From contig CAYQKV010000001.1 in assembly GCA_964418255.1 (NCBI GenBank), positions 1-64,000 of the forward strand: a DNA stretch of 64,000 bases. The letters are read 5' to 3'. The notes under the pieces are model-generated. The model ran no database searches, was not told where the DNA came from, and saw only the letters and a program-made list of their open reading frames with translations. Shown piece after piece: positions 7,449 through 15,685 of this stretch (positions within the stretch are counted from its first letter, which is position 1; every line of letters starts with the position of its first letter). This DNA comes from CAG-1782 sp964418255 (GTDB taxonomy: Bacteria; Bacillota; Clostridia; Christensenellales; DTU072). Position numbers and translations under genes: made by a program.

Positions 7449-7878
7449 TGCGACCTCCGTAAATGTTATATTAAATTATTATTTACGTTAAAAACCGCCT
7501 AAAAAGCCGCAAATTGTCGATTTATATCGAATAAACATTATAAAAAACAGTCTGAGCGCTCAGCCGGACATATTTCTCTACAAGAGAGCACGCCGAATAT
7601 ATTTTTTTGTTATGAAAAAAGGAAAATGCAAATAGCAAAACGAATTTTTTTAAGAAAAGAACAATCGAAATAACCATTCCGAGTTAATGAATTATTTAAT
7701 ATGTTGTATAGAGCTATCGCGTATAATGCACGATGTAAAATAAGGATATTGTCAATCATCCCATTCGCAGTTCGTGTTTAGTCGATGAAAATACTGCCTT
7801 GCATTGCAAAAGTTTACGCACTTTTTCATTTTTCACTATTACTTTGAGAAAAATATGAATTGCGAAAAGGTAATAAAT
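7449..7878. other. 430-base intergenic region without a recognisable gene
   Basis: AT-rich stretch between spoIIAA and the tRNA operon. It should contain the spoIIAA promoter. Visible structure: a perfect 12-bp palindrome CTGAGCGCTCAG (7552-7563), with TATAAT on the minus strand just downstream of it, and a small hairpin TCTCT-ACA-AGAGA near 7575. No open frame or RNA family was recognised. Confidence 0.6.
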
Positions 7879-7913
7879 AAAAATCGGCAAGTCTTGTGAC
7901 TATGCCGATTTTT
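7879..7913 (-). terminator. Terminator of the tRNA operon
   Basis: Stem AAAAATCGGCA/TGCCGATTTTT with a 13-base loop, right after the encoded CCA of tRNA-Tyr. Confidence 0.9.
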
Positions 7914-7997
7914 GGTGGAAGGAGATGGATTCGAACCATCGAAGTCGGTGACGGCAGATTTACAGTCTGCTCCCTTTAGCCACTCGGGAATCCTTCC
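7913..7997 (-). tRNA. tRNA-Tyr (GTA)
   Basis: GGAAGGA acceptor pairs with TCCTTCC, then A and an encoded CCA. The loop is CTGTAAA with anticodon GTA. A long variable arm is present, as expected for bacterial tRNA-Tyr. It is the last gene of the six-tRNA operon. Confidence 0.97.
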
Positions 7998-8024
7998 ATA
8001 TAATAAAAAAACTTAACACAATTT

Positions 8025-8100
8025 TGGAGCTGGCTAACGGAATCGAACCATCAACCTGCTGATTACAAATCAGCTGCTCTGCCTGTTGAGCTAAGCCAGC
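8025..8100 (-). tRNA. tRNA-Thr (TGT)
   Basis: Acceptor GCTGGCT/AGCCAGC, discriminator T, encoded CCA. The anticodon loop TTTGTAA reads TGT. The D and T arms (GGTTCGATTCC) are normal. Confidence 0.97.
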
Positions 8101-8104
8101 AGAA

Positions 8105-8180
8105 TGGTGCCTTGGGGCGGAGTTGAACCACCGACACGGGGATTTTCAGTCCCCTGCTCTACCAGCTGAGCTACCAAGGC
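8105..8180 (-). tRNA. tRNA-Phe (GAA)
   Basis: Acceptor GCCTTGG/CCAAGGC, discriminator A, encoded CCA. The anticodon loop CTGAAAA reads GAA. It is separated from tRNA-Thr by four bases. Confidence 0.97.
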
Positions 8181-8186
8181 AAAAAC

Positions 8187-8263
8187 TGGCGATCCGAATG
8201 GGGCTCGAACCCATGACCTCTAGCGTGACAGGCTAGCGTTCTAACCAGCTGAACTACCGGACC
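8187..8263 (-). tRNA. tRNA-Asp (GTC)
   Basis: Acceptor GGTCCGG/TCGGATC (two G-T pairs), discriminator G as required for Asp, encoded CCA. The anticodon loop CTGTCAC reads GTC. Confidence 0.97.
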
Positions 8264-8313
8264 GTATTTTAGGACTTAATTTAACAATGTTAAGTTATTA
8301 AGTTTCGTATTGT

Positions 8314-8390
8314 TGGTGGGCCTTCACGGACTTGAACCGCGGACCAATCGGTTATGAGCCGACCGCTCTAACCAACTGAGCTAAAGGCCC
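8314..8390 (-). tRNA. tRNA with CAT anticodon (tRNA-Ile2 or elongator Met)
   Basis: Acceptor GGGCCTT/AAGGCCC, discriminator A, encoded CCA. The loop CTCATAA reads CAT. It is not an initiator, since G1-C72 is paired. The body (TTTAGCTCAGTTGGTTAGAGC and the CGGCTCATAACCG arm) resembles the Ile2 tRNAs whose C34 is changed to lysidine by TilS, but a Met elongator cannot be excluded without comparison. Confidence 0.93.
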
Positions 8391-8413
8391 TTATATATAA
8401 AGGTGTATGTATT

Positions 8414-8490
8414 TGGTCGGGGTGAAGAGACTCGAACTCCCGACCCCATGGTCCCAAACCACGTGCGCTACCAAACTGCGCTACACCCCG
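8414..8490 (-). tRNA. tRNA-Pro (TGG)
   Basis: Acceptor CGGGGTG/CACCCCG, discriminator A, encoded CCA. The anticodon loop TTTGGGA reads TGG. It is the first gene of the operon, just after the promoter. Confidence 0.97.
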
Positions 8491-8517
8491 TTGGTACATT
8501 CACAAGTGACGCTTAAT

Positions 8518-8546
8518 AATATACAATAAAAACTGTTCCGTGTCAA
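8518..8546 (-). promoter_or_regulatory. Promoter of the six-tRNA operon
   Basis: TTGACA, 17 bases, TATATT, about 28 bases before tRNA-Pro. It is near-perfect sigma-A and strong, as expected for stable RNA. Confidence 0.85.
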
Positions 8547-8576
8547 ATACTTTTTGATAATTTCTCAAAATATTTT

Positions 8577-10742
8577 TTACGTCAGGTTCTCTCGTTCGAC
8601 CTTAATCACTCCTTTGAGCGTAGACAACTTTTTTATGGCTTTATCGAGGTCGTCGGAATTATGAATTTCCAGAACAAGTTTGACTATCATTTTGTCTTTT
8701 GCCTTGCTCTCCGTCGCGCTGAACGATGTCATTCTTAGGTTGAGTTTTACGATTGCGCCGGTAATCTGAGCGAGAACGTAGTTGTTAGTATCTGTTTCTA
8801 TATGCAAAGGCGCGTTGAAAAGCGAGTTGTCTACGTTTGACCAGTTTGCCGAAAGTAAACGTTCTTGTTCTACGTTTTTAATATTCGGACAGGTTGATTT
8901 ATGAACCATAACGCCCCTGCCTCGCGTAATATATCCCACTATTTCATCTCCGGGAAGCGGATTGCAGCATCTTGCGATATTTATCAGAAAGTCGTCGAAC
9001 CCTTCTACTGTGATGCCCGAACGGGGTTTTTGTCTGACGACTTTATCGGCGTCGAAATTAAATGTAGTTTCTTTAGGTACGGCTTTTTTGTAAATTTCAA
9101 TCAGTTTTGCGATAATCTGTTGCGATTTAAGCCCGCCGCAACCGACAGTAGCGTACATATCGTCGGTATCGTTGAGGTTATGCTTATCCATAATGACTTT
9201 TACCGAAGAATCGAGCATAAGGTCTCCGAGCGAATATCCTCTCCTCTTAGCTTCCTCTTCGAGCATATCTCTGCCGAGTTTGATATTCTCGGCTTTCATC
9301 GCTTTCTTGAAATAACCGCGAATTTTGGCTTTTGCCGTCGGCGTTTTAATGAAATTCAGCCAGTCTCTTGACGGTCCTTTCGCGCTGTTTGAAGTCAAAA
9401 CTTCGACTACGTCGCCGTTTTCGAGAACAGTGTTCACGGGTTTTATTTTATTGTTGACTTTAATTCCTATGCACCGGTTTCCGACTTCGCTGTGTATTCT
9501 ATAAGCAAAATCTATCGCGGTGGAACCTACGGGCAGGTCGATAACAGTTCCCTTAGGCGTAAAAATAAAGATTTCATTTGAAGAAACGTTCATTTTCAGG
9601 GTGTCGAGAAATTCAAGAGAATCTTTGAGGTCACCCTGAACGTCCATAACCTCTTTTATCCAGCCGAGTTTTTTATCGAGTTCGGACATAGACTGCGAAG
9701 AAATGCCTTCTTTATATTTCCAATGTGCCGCAATACCGTATTCGGCTATGCGGTTCATTTCTACAGTTCTTATCTGAACTTCGAAAATCTGTCCGAAATC
9801 GGTGACGATAGTCGTATGAAGACTTTGATACATATTAGGCTTCGGCGAAGCTATATAGTCCTTAAACCGTCCGGGGACAGGTTTCCACATAGAGTGAATA
9901 AGCCCGAGCACGGTGTAGCAGTCGCTTATTGTGTCAACGATAACGCGGACGGCGACAAGGTCGTATATTTCTTCGAAACTCTTGCCTTGATTACGCATTT
10001 TCTTAAAAATAGAAAAGAAGTGTTTCGGACGCCCTTTTATCTCATATTTAATACCCAAATCATTAAGTTGTGAAGACAAAACTTCGGCAACGCGTTCGAC
10101 TAAATGCATTCTGTTTACTCGCTGGGAATCGAGTTTTTGAGACAAGAACTCATAATCGTCCGGATACAGATATTTCATCGACAGGTCTTCGAGTTCGCAC
10201 TTTATTTCCGAAATACCCAGTCTACCTGCAAGCGGCGCGTATATATCCAGCGTCTCTCTGGATTTCCTGAGGCGTTTTTCTTGCGGTAAGTTGTCAAGCG
10301 TGCGCATATTATGCAATCTGTCCGCCAGTTTTACAAGCAGTACCCTTATGTCTTTCGCCATTGCGAAAAAGAGCTTTCTTATGGTTTCCGCTTGCGCAAG
10401 CTCTATATCGGTATCGGTGTTTTCGTGAGAAAAATTGATACGGGTAAGTTTGGTTACGCCCATAACCATTTCATAAATACCGTTTCCGAACTTTGTTTTA
10501 ATGTCGTTTTCGGTATATTCAGTATCTTCAATGACGTCGTGAAGAAGCGCGGCTACTATTGTATCCGCGTCCAGACCGAAATCCATAAGAATATCCGCGA
10601 CCGCCATCGGATGAATTATATAAGGTTCTCCCGAAGCGCGTTTTTGACTTTTATGCGCTTCCGTTGCGAATTCGAGAGCGTATTTAATCGCCAGATAATC
10701 GTCGTCTTTATATATTTCACGTGCTTTTCTTAAAAAATCCAT
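8577..10742 (-). CDS. relA: Bifunctional (p)ppGpp synthetase/hydrolase (long RSH)
   Basis: Stringent-response enzyme that makes and degrades (p)ppGpp (721 aa, full length). Domains: HD hydrolase with H44, H68-D69 and EDT following (HDVIEDT); synthetase (about 235-345) with GRPKH, the bifunctional-type motif GRFKDYIA and KPNMYQSLHTT; TGS (about 390-450); and a C-terminal ACT domain. The intact HD box and RFKD motif indicate that both activities are kept. It starts 3 bases after the recJ stop, so recJ and relA form one unit; this pairing is common in Firmicutes. Confidence 0.97.
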   Translation of the reverse strand: MDFLRKAREIYKDDDYLAIKYALEFATEAHKSQKRASGEPYIIHPMAVADILMDFGLDADTIVAALLHDVIEDTEYTENDIKTKFGNGIYEMVMGVTKLTRINFSHENTDTDIELAQAETIRKLFFAMAKDIRVLLVKLADRLHNMRTLDNLPQEKRLRKSRETLDIYAPLAGRLGISEIKCELEDLSMKYLYPDDYEFLSQKLDSQRVNRMHLVERVAEVLSSQLNDLGIKYEIKGRPKHFFSIFKKMRNQGKSFEEIYDLVAVRVIVDTISDCYTVLGLIHSMWKPVPGRFKDYIASPKPNMYQSLHTTIVTDFGQIFEVQIRTVEMNRIAEYGIAAHWKYKEGISSQSMSELDKKLGWIKEVMDVQGDLKDSLEFLDTLKMNVSSNEIFIFTPKGTVIDLPVGSTAIDFAYRIHSEVGNRCIGIKVNNKIKPVNTVLENGDVVEVLTSNSAKGPSRDWLNFIKTPTAKAKIRGYFKKAMKAENIKLGRDMLEEEAKRRGYSLGDLMLDSSVKVIMDKHNLNDTDDMYATVGCGGLKSQQIIAKLIEIYKKAVPKETTFNFDADKVVRQKPRSGITVEGFDDFLINIARCCNPLPGDEIVGYITRGRGVMVHKSTCPNIKNVEQERLLSANWSNVDNSLFNAPLHIETDTNNYVLAQITGAIVKLNLRMTSFSATESKAKDKMIVKLVLEIHNSDDLDKAIKKLSTLKGVIKVERENLT

Positions 10743-10745
10743 CGT

Positions 10746-13025
10746 TTACCCGTTTATGTAATTAAAGAGCGTCGATTTAGTTAAATCGACTTTTTTATTT
10801 TCAATATAAAGTATACCATCATCGGATAGTTTAAGCAAACCTAATTCCAGAAAAATATAGCATCCGATTATGAATTTGATTTTTTTATCTTCGTCGTTTG
10901 TGTGCATCGGGAAGATTTCCGCGAACAAGCAGCGAACGGAAATAAGTTTTTTCGGTGCAAATAAACTTTTCTTTATCTCGGTAAATATATTGCGAAGTTC
11001 TTCCACTTCTATTTTAATCGAGAAGACTTTATCCGAGCCGAAAACGCAGTTTGCTCCCGATTTTTCAAAGGCAATGTGGAGATTTTCTCCTATTTTGTCG
11101 GCGAAAATTATTTTCGAGAAATACAAAAATGGAAAATCGACCGCAGGCGCGACGATTAGAGTGTCTTTTAATTCGCATTTTGTTTGCCTGAATACGGCTA
11201 CGTTTATTGTCGGGTATTCTTTGATTATCCTTTCCGCACTTTTCGAGCTGTATGCAACGTAAAGCGTAGGATAATCCCCTGTTTTTTTGTTTGTTTTCAA
11301 CGTAACGCAGTTTTTTGTAAGAAATGTTTGGCAGAAGTTTTCCGCTAAATCCGCGTTTTGATAGTTATTCGTATTCAATTTAAGCTCTTTAAGCATAAAC
11401 TGCGTTGTTACTCTTCCGTTGAAATAATTCTTTTCCACGTTGTACGTAAAAGAAAATTTATTTCGTTCGGTAAGCTCCGCATAAGAAAATTTATCGAATG
11501 CTACAAGTTCTCCAGCGCGGAATTTTGCTTTCATATGTTGAGTTTTGCCTATTTGCTTGAACTTTGCTTCGGAAGACTCGTCGAAAAAAACGGGAGACGG
11601 ATTTTTGTGTCCGAACGGTTCCATCATTTCGATTTCTTTAACTGTTTTATCGTTTATTTCGGATATATTAAGAAGTTCGTCATAGTATGTTACTTTATCG
11701 AAAACGCTTTCGTCCGTATTTGATTTTATGTAATTGTTAAATTCGTCAAGTATAGCGTTGAACTCTCTTTCTTCAAACGAAATTCCCGCAGCCATAGCGT
11801 GTCCGCCGTATGAAGCGAGCCGTGAATTGTTTTTATCGAATAATTCGAATAAATTTATTCCCGCAATGCTTCTTGCCGAGCCTTTGAGCGTGGTTTTCCC
11901 CTCTTGCCTACATACCATTATCGTAGGCAAATTGAAGTATTCCGTCAATTTTGCGCAGACTATGCCCACTACGCCTTCCAGCCAGTCCCCTTTGAGCATT
12001 ATGAGTTTATATCGTGAAAAATCGTAATTTTTCAACATTTCCATTGCTTCTTCGAAAATTTTCGTATTCATATCCTGTCTTTCCGAGTTAAGCAACGTAA
12101 GTTGGTCGGCAATAAGGTGTAATGCGGTCGGGTCGTCGTCGGTAAGCAGTCGTAAAGAAATTTCCGCGCTTTTAAGTCTGCCCGCGGCGTTTATGCGAGG
12201 CGCGACCTTAAAACCTATATCTCCGGTTGTAATCGTTCTTAAATCCGCTTTTGCCGAATAAAGCAATTCCTTTATCCCGGGACGGCACCGTCCTTTTCTT
12301 ATAGCCTCCATTCCGTATTTTACAATAAGTCTGTTGTCGCCCGTCAGAGGAACGATGTCGGCAAGTGTGGAAACGGCGCATATATCGACGTATTTCATTG
12401 CAGTTTTAGTCCCGAAAAGCGCTGATACAAGCGTAAAGACAACGCCTGCACCACATAACGGCGACGCGCCTTCGGCGAGAAACGGGTTCATAATAAGGCA
12501 TTCCGGCAAAATTTCTCCGGGTTGGTGATGGTCGGTGACGATTACGTCCATACCGAGTTCTTTTGCCAGTGCGACCTCTTCTACCGAATTTATTCCGCAG
12601 TCAACGGTTATCATAAGGTCGGGAGAAAACTTTTCGGCAATACTTTTTATAGCGTCGCGGTTAAGCCCATACCCTTCTTTCGCGCGTGTAGGAATATAAT
12701 GATTGAGTGCAATTCCGTGTTCCTTACACGCGAGCGTGAAAATCGCTATTGCGCCCACGCCGTCGCAGTCATAATCGCCGTACACGATTATTTTTTCGTT
12801 ATTTGCAAATCCTTGTTTTATTCTTTCGACAATCTTTTCCAAATCGGGGAACAGATACGGAGAATGAAAATCCGCGGTTGTTCCGAAAAGATATGTTTGT
12901 GCGTCGGAAAACGTATCGATACCGCGCGTTACAAGCATATCGGCAAGTAAAGGGCTGATTTTGCACTCTTTGGATAATTTGTCGACCGTAATCGGGTCGT
13001 TTATTCTTTTCTTGCGAAATTCCAT
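10746..13025 (-). CDS. recJ: Single-stranded-DNA-specific exonuclease RecJ
   Basis: 5'-3' ssDNA exonuclease for recombination and mismatch/base-excision repair (759 aa). DHH phosphoesterase motifs are visible: VYGDYDCDGVGA, MITVDCGINS and VTDHHQPGE, with DHHA1 motif GGHAMAAGIS near residue 400. The C-terminal extension beyond about residue 550 is less conserved, as in Firmicute RecJ. SD GGGGAT lies just before the ATG. It is separated from secF by a hairpin, and cotranscribed with relA. Confidence 0.96.
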   Translation of the reverse strand: MEFRKKRINDPITVDKLSKECKISPLLADMLVTRGIDTFSDAQTYLFGTTADFHSPYLFPDLEKIVERIKQGFANNEKIIVYGDYDCDGVGAIAIFTLACKEHGIALNHYIPTRAKEGYGLNRDAIKSIAEKFSPDLMITVDCGINSVEEVALAKELGMDVIVTDHHQPGEILPECLIMNPFLAEGASPLCGAGVVFTLVSALFGTKTAMKYVDICAVSTLADIVPLTGDNRLIVKYGMEAIRKGRCRPGIKELLYSAKADLRTITTGDIGFKVAPRINAAGRLKSAEISLRLLTDDDPTALHLIADQLTLLNSERQDMNTKIFEEAMEMLKNYDFSRYKLIMLKGDWLEGVVGIVCAKLTEYFNLPTIMVCRQEGKTTLKGSARSIAGINLFELFDKNNSRLASYGGHAMAAGISFEEREFNAILDEFNNYIKSNTDESVFDKVTYYDELLNISEINDKTVKEIEMMEPFGHKNPSPVFFDESSEAKFKQIGKTQHMKAKFRAGELVAFDKFSYAELTERNKFSFTYNVEKNYFNGRVTTQFMLKELKLNTNNYQNADLAENFCQTFLTKNCVTLKTNKKTGDYPTLYVAYSSKSAERIIKEYPTINVAVFRQTKCELKDTLIVAPAVDFPFLYFSKIIFADKIGENLHIAFEKSGANCVFGSDKVFSIKIEVEELRNIFTEIKKSLFAPKKLISVRCLFAEIFPMHTNDEDKKIKFIIGCYIFLELGLLKLSDDGILYIENKKVDLTKSTLFNYING

Positions 13026-13048
13026 TTAATCCCCGTAAATAAATTTAA

Positions 13049-13068
13049 CGGGCGCACTTCTGCGCCCG
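13049..13068 (-). terminator. GC hairpin after secF, possible terminator
   Basis: CGGGCGCA-GAAG-TGCGCCCG, 8 bp, followed only by a broken T-run (TTAAATTTATTT) on the minus strand. It may be leaky, allowing readthrough from secDF into recJ-relA, for which I see no separate promoter. Confidence 0.6.
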
Positions 13069-13095
13069 CGTTGTAATCATTTGAAAGCAGCAGTT

Positions 13096-14157
13096 TTAAG
13101 CTCTTGCTTTACGTTGTTTTTCGAACTTTCTGTTCTTTGCGTTGAGTTTGATTTTTTCACCCAGGTTCTTGAATTCACCCCACAGCGGAGCCGCAATAAA
13201 TACCGACGAATAGAAACCTGCGATAAGACCGAATATAATCGGCAACCCGAACGTCTGAATGGATGTTACGCCCACCGCTACAAGGATTACCATAACGACA
13301 AGCGTCGTCAGGGTTGTGTACAAAGTACGCGTCATCGTAGAATATACGGCATTGTTTATTACCTTGCCGACGTCATATTTCTTTCCTTGTTTGTTAAGAG
13401 GTTTAACAACGGAACGAATACGGTCGAAAACCACTATCGTGTTGTTAATCGAGTATGCGACAATAGTGATAAGACCGGCAACTATGCTGTCGCCTATTTC
13501 GACGTAGAAGATAACCGTAAGGCTCAACATTATTATCACGTCGTGCAAAAGCGCGACGACCGCCGCAAGACCGCTGTAAAAGTCAAATCTTATTATGATA
13601 TACAGAAGCATAAGAACAAGAGCAATCGATACGGCAATCGCGCTCGTTTTAATAAGATTTTTGCTTGATTCGTTGCCTATCGTAGAGAAGTTTACGCCGT
13701 TATCCACTATTCTATCTATTTCTCCGTTTTCGGACATAGCATAGAGTTTGGACTGAATCTGCGCGTTAATCGTGTTCATAGCGTCCGCGTCGTTGACTGC
13801 GCCGCCTACGCCTTCGCTCCAGTTTGTGTATTGAACTATAATAGTGCTTTCGCCGCTCGCCTGGTCGGTGGAAAGTTCAACTTTTTGTTCTTCGACAACC
13901 TGTTTTATTGCGGCAAGATTTTTGTTATAGTTCTGAGCGTTTGCTTTTGCGTCGTCGAATTCGATTGTCAATATCGTTCCGCCCTGGAAATCTATACCTA
14001 TGTTGGCAAAATACTGTTTGTTGTCGCCGAGCTGATACACAAGACCGCAGACAATCATAACGAGCACGACTACGAGCGGAATAATATAAAATATCACTCT
14101 GTTGGCAAATATATCGAAATTTTTGAATTTCCCGAAAAATTCTTTAATCTTTGTCAT
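13096..14157 (-). CDS. secF: Protein translocase subunit SecF
   Basis: Membrane partner of SecD in the proton-driven late step of Sec export (353 aa). There is one N-terminal helix (about 20-42), an extracytosolic domain starting at GIDFQGGTILTIEF (the SecDF-conserved segment), then five helices including LHDVIIMLSL, ITIVAYSINNTIVVFDRIR and the TRTLYTTLTTL region. It has a basic C-terminal tail. SD GGGGGAG lies upstream. Encoded separately from secD, unlike the fused secDF of Bacillus. Confidence 0.97.
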   Translation of the reverse strand: MTKIKEFFGKFKNFDIFANRVIFYIIPLVVVLVMIVCGLVYQLGDNKQYFANIGIDFQGGTILTIEFDDAKANAQNYNKNLAAIKQVVEEQKVELSTDQASGESTIIVQYTNWSEGVGGAVNDADAMNTINAQIQSKLYAMSENGEIDRIVDNGVNFSTIGNESSKNLIKTSAIAVSIALVLMLLYIIIRFDFYSGLAAVVALLHDVIIMLSLTVIFYVEIGDSIVAGLITIVAYSINNTIVVFDRIRSVVKPLNKQGKKYDVGKVINNAVYSTMTRTLYTTLTTLVVMVILVAVGVTSIQTFGLPIIFGLIAGFYSSVFIAAPLWGEFKNLGEKIKLNAKNRKFEKQRKARA

Positions 14158-14172
14158 AGTTTCTCTCCCCCT

Positions 14173-15534
14173 TTAAGCAATCGAACCTTGACCGCTTTCA
14201 CCGGAGACGTCGGTTTTACGGGTTCTTTCTTTTTTTTCGTCAAGGTTATAGAACGCGGCGTTCGTATCGTTTATTCCGACGAAACATTTGAGAAGCACTC
14301 GCGTTATGAATATCGCGCTGAACATCGAAAGAATTATACCGATGAGCAATGTGATAGCAAAACTCTTAACTGCGGACGAGCCGAAGATTATCATAACGAT
14401 TGAACCGATAAGCGTGGTAATGTTCGCGTCGAGAATGGTGACGAACGCGCTTTTGAAACCCGCGTCCATTGCGGTCGGAATACTCTTTAAGAATTTGTGT
14501 TCGCCGCTGCCGAATCTCTCCTCTTTAATTCTTTCGAAAATAATGACGTTTGCGTCGACCGCCATACCTATACTGAGTATAACGCCCGCTATACCGCTGA
14601 TGGTAAGCTCTACCCACGGAACAAGCGCAAGAGCGCACAAAAGCAATTCCGTATAAATAAGAAGCGCAAAACCGGAGGCAAGTCCCATTCCGCGATAAAC
14701 CAAAATCATAAACAGAATGATAAGCCCGATGCCTATCGCCGCGGCTATAAGGCTGTATTTGAGGGCTTCCGTTCCGAGAGAAGAACTTACGGTTTGGCAG
14801 TTATAAAGGCTTAATTTTACTTCGGTTATACCCGCTTGAATTTTAACCTGATATTCATATGCTTGTTCGTACGAAAATTTTCCCGTAATGCTTGCTCTTC
14901 CTGTGGAGATAACTTCGTTTATCGTAGGTTCCATTAACTTCGTATCGTCAATGTATATAGCAAGAGCTTTTCCGTTATATTCTTCCGTGACTTCGGCAAA
15001 TTTTTCCGTGCCCGCTTTGTTAAACTGAATTGCAAGAGCATAATATCCCGAATTGTCGGGGTCGACGGTAACGTTGCAGGTATCGATGTAACCCGTTCCC
15101 GTCATAACGACTTCTCCGTCCGAATTACGGAAAGTAAGCGTGCTGGATTCGCCGATTAAATTCATAAGAGATTCGGTGTCTTCGAGTCCCGCGACTTCAA
15201 CTCTGATATAAGAGTTGCCCGATTTTGTAACTTTATCGACTACGGCTTCCGAGTAACCTTTGTCATAAAGAATATCTTCGAGGTTGCTCATCGCGCCCGC
15301 TATATCATCGTCTGTTACTTTTCTTCCGTCGGAAAAACAACATTCGTATTCCGCATATATTCCGCCTTTAAGGTCTATCCCCAAATCGATGCCGTGGATA
15401 ATCCAGGTAAAATCTTTATCGGTGTCTCCTACGGGGAAAGCCGTCTCGCCGTTAAGCGGTACGGTAAATAACACAAGGGTCAAAAACAGAACCGATATTA
15501 CGACAAGAATAATGATTGACTTAATCTTGCTCAC
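14173..15534 (-). CDS. secD: Protein translocase subunit SecD
   Basis: Membrane subunit of the SecDF complex (453 aa). There is an N-terminal helix, then the periplasmic-type head beginning DLGIDLKGGIYAEYE, and C-terminal helices with GIAGVILSIGMAVDANVIIFERIKEE (the conserved RND-like motif). I chose the GTG coding VSKIKSII because GGAGG lies 8 bases upstream; an in-frame TTG five codons earlier overlaps that SD and is unlikely. A consensus promoter lies just upstream. It ends 15 bases before secF. Confidence 0.95.
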   Translation of the reverse strand: MSKIKSIIILVVISVLFLTLVLFTVPLNGETAFPVGDTDKDFTWIIHGIDLGIDLKGGIYAEYECCFSDGRKVTDDDIAGAMSNLEDILYDKGYSEAVVDKVTKSGNSYIRVEVAGLEDTESLMNLIGESSTLTFRNSDGEVVMTGTGYIDTCNVTVDPDNSGYYALAIQFNKAGTEKFAEVTEEYNGKALAIYIDDTKLMEPTINEVISTGRASITGKFSYEQAYEYQVKIQAGITEVKLSLYNCQTVSSSLGTEALKYSLIAAAIGIGLIILFMILVYRGMGLASGFALLIYTELLLCALALVPWVELTISGIAGVILSIGMAVDANVIIFERIKEERFGSGEHKFLKSIPTAMDAGFKSAFVTILDANITTLIGSIVMIIFGSSAVKSFAITLLIGIILSMFSAIFITRVLLKCFVGINDTNAAFYNLDEKKERTRKTDVSGESGQGSIA

Positions 15535-15566
15535 TTGGTTTGCCTCCAAACATAAGTATCCCTACT

Positions 15567-15595
15567 ATTATAGCTAATCGCATTAAATATGTCAA
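15567..15595 (-). promoter_or_regulatory. Consensus promoter of secDF
   Basis: TTGACA, exactly 17 bases, TATAAT; about 33 bases before the secD GTG. Confidence 0.9.
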
Positions 15596-15663
15596 TTAAA
15601 ATATTTTATATGTATTATAGACTGTTTTGTATGTGCGCTTTCGTCTTTTGAGCGTTTTCAAAA

Positions 15664-15685
15664 AGAAAAAGCGGACTTACGTCCG
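15664..15685 (-). terminator. Terminator of scfAB
   Basis: CGGAC-GTAA-GTCCG hairpin overlapping the scfB stop codon, followed by CTTTTTC and more T on the minus strand. Confidence 0.75.

Noticed and set aside
8547..8580. AT-only inverted repeat after relA as a terminator
   Set aside because: The stem is short, imperfect and has no GC core or T-run, so I did not list it.
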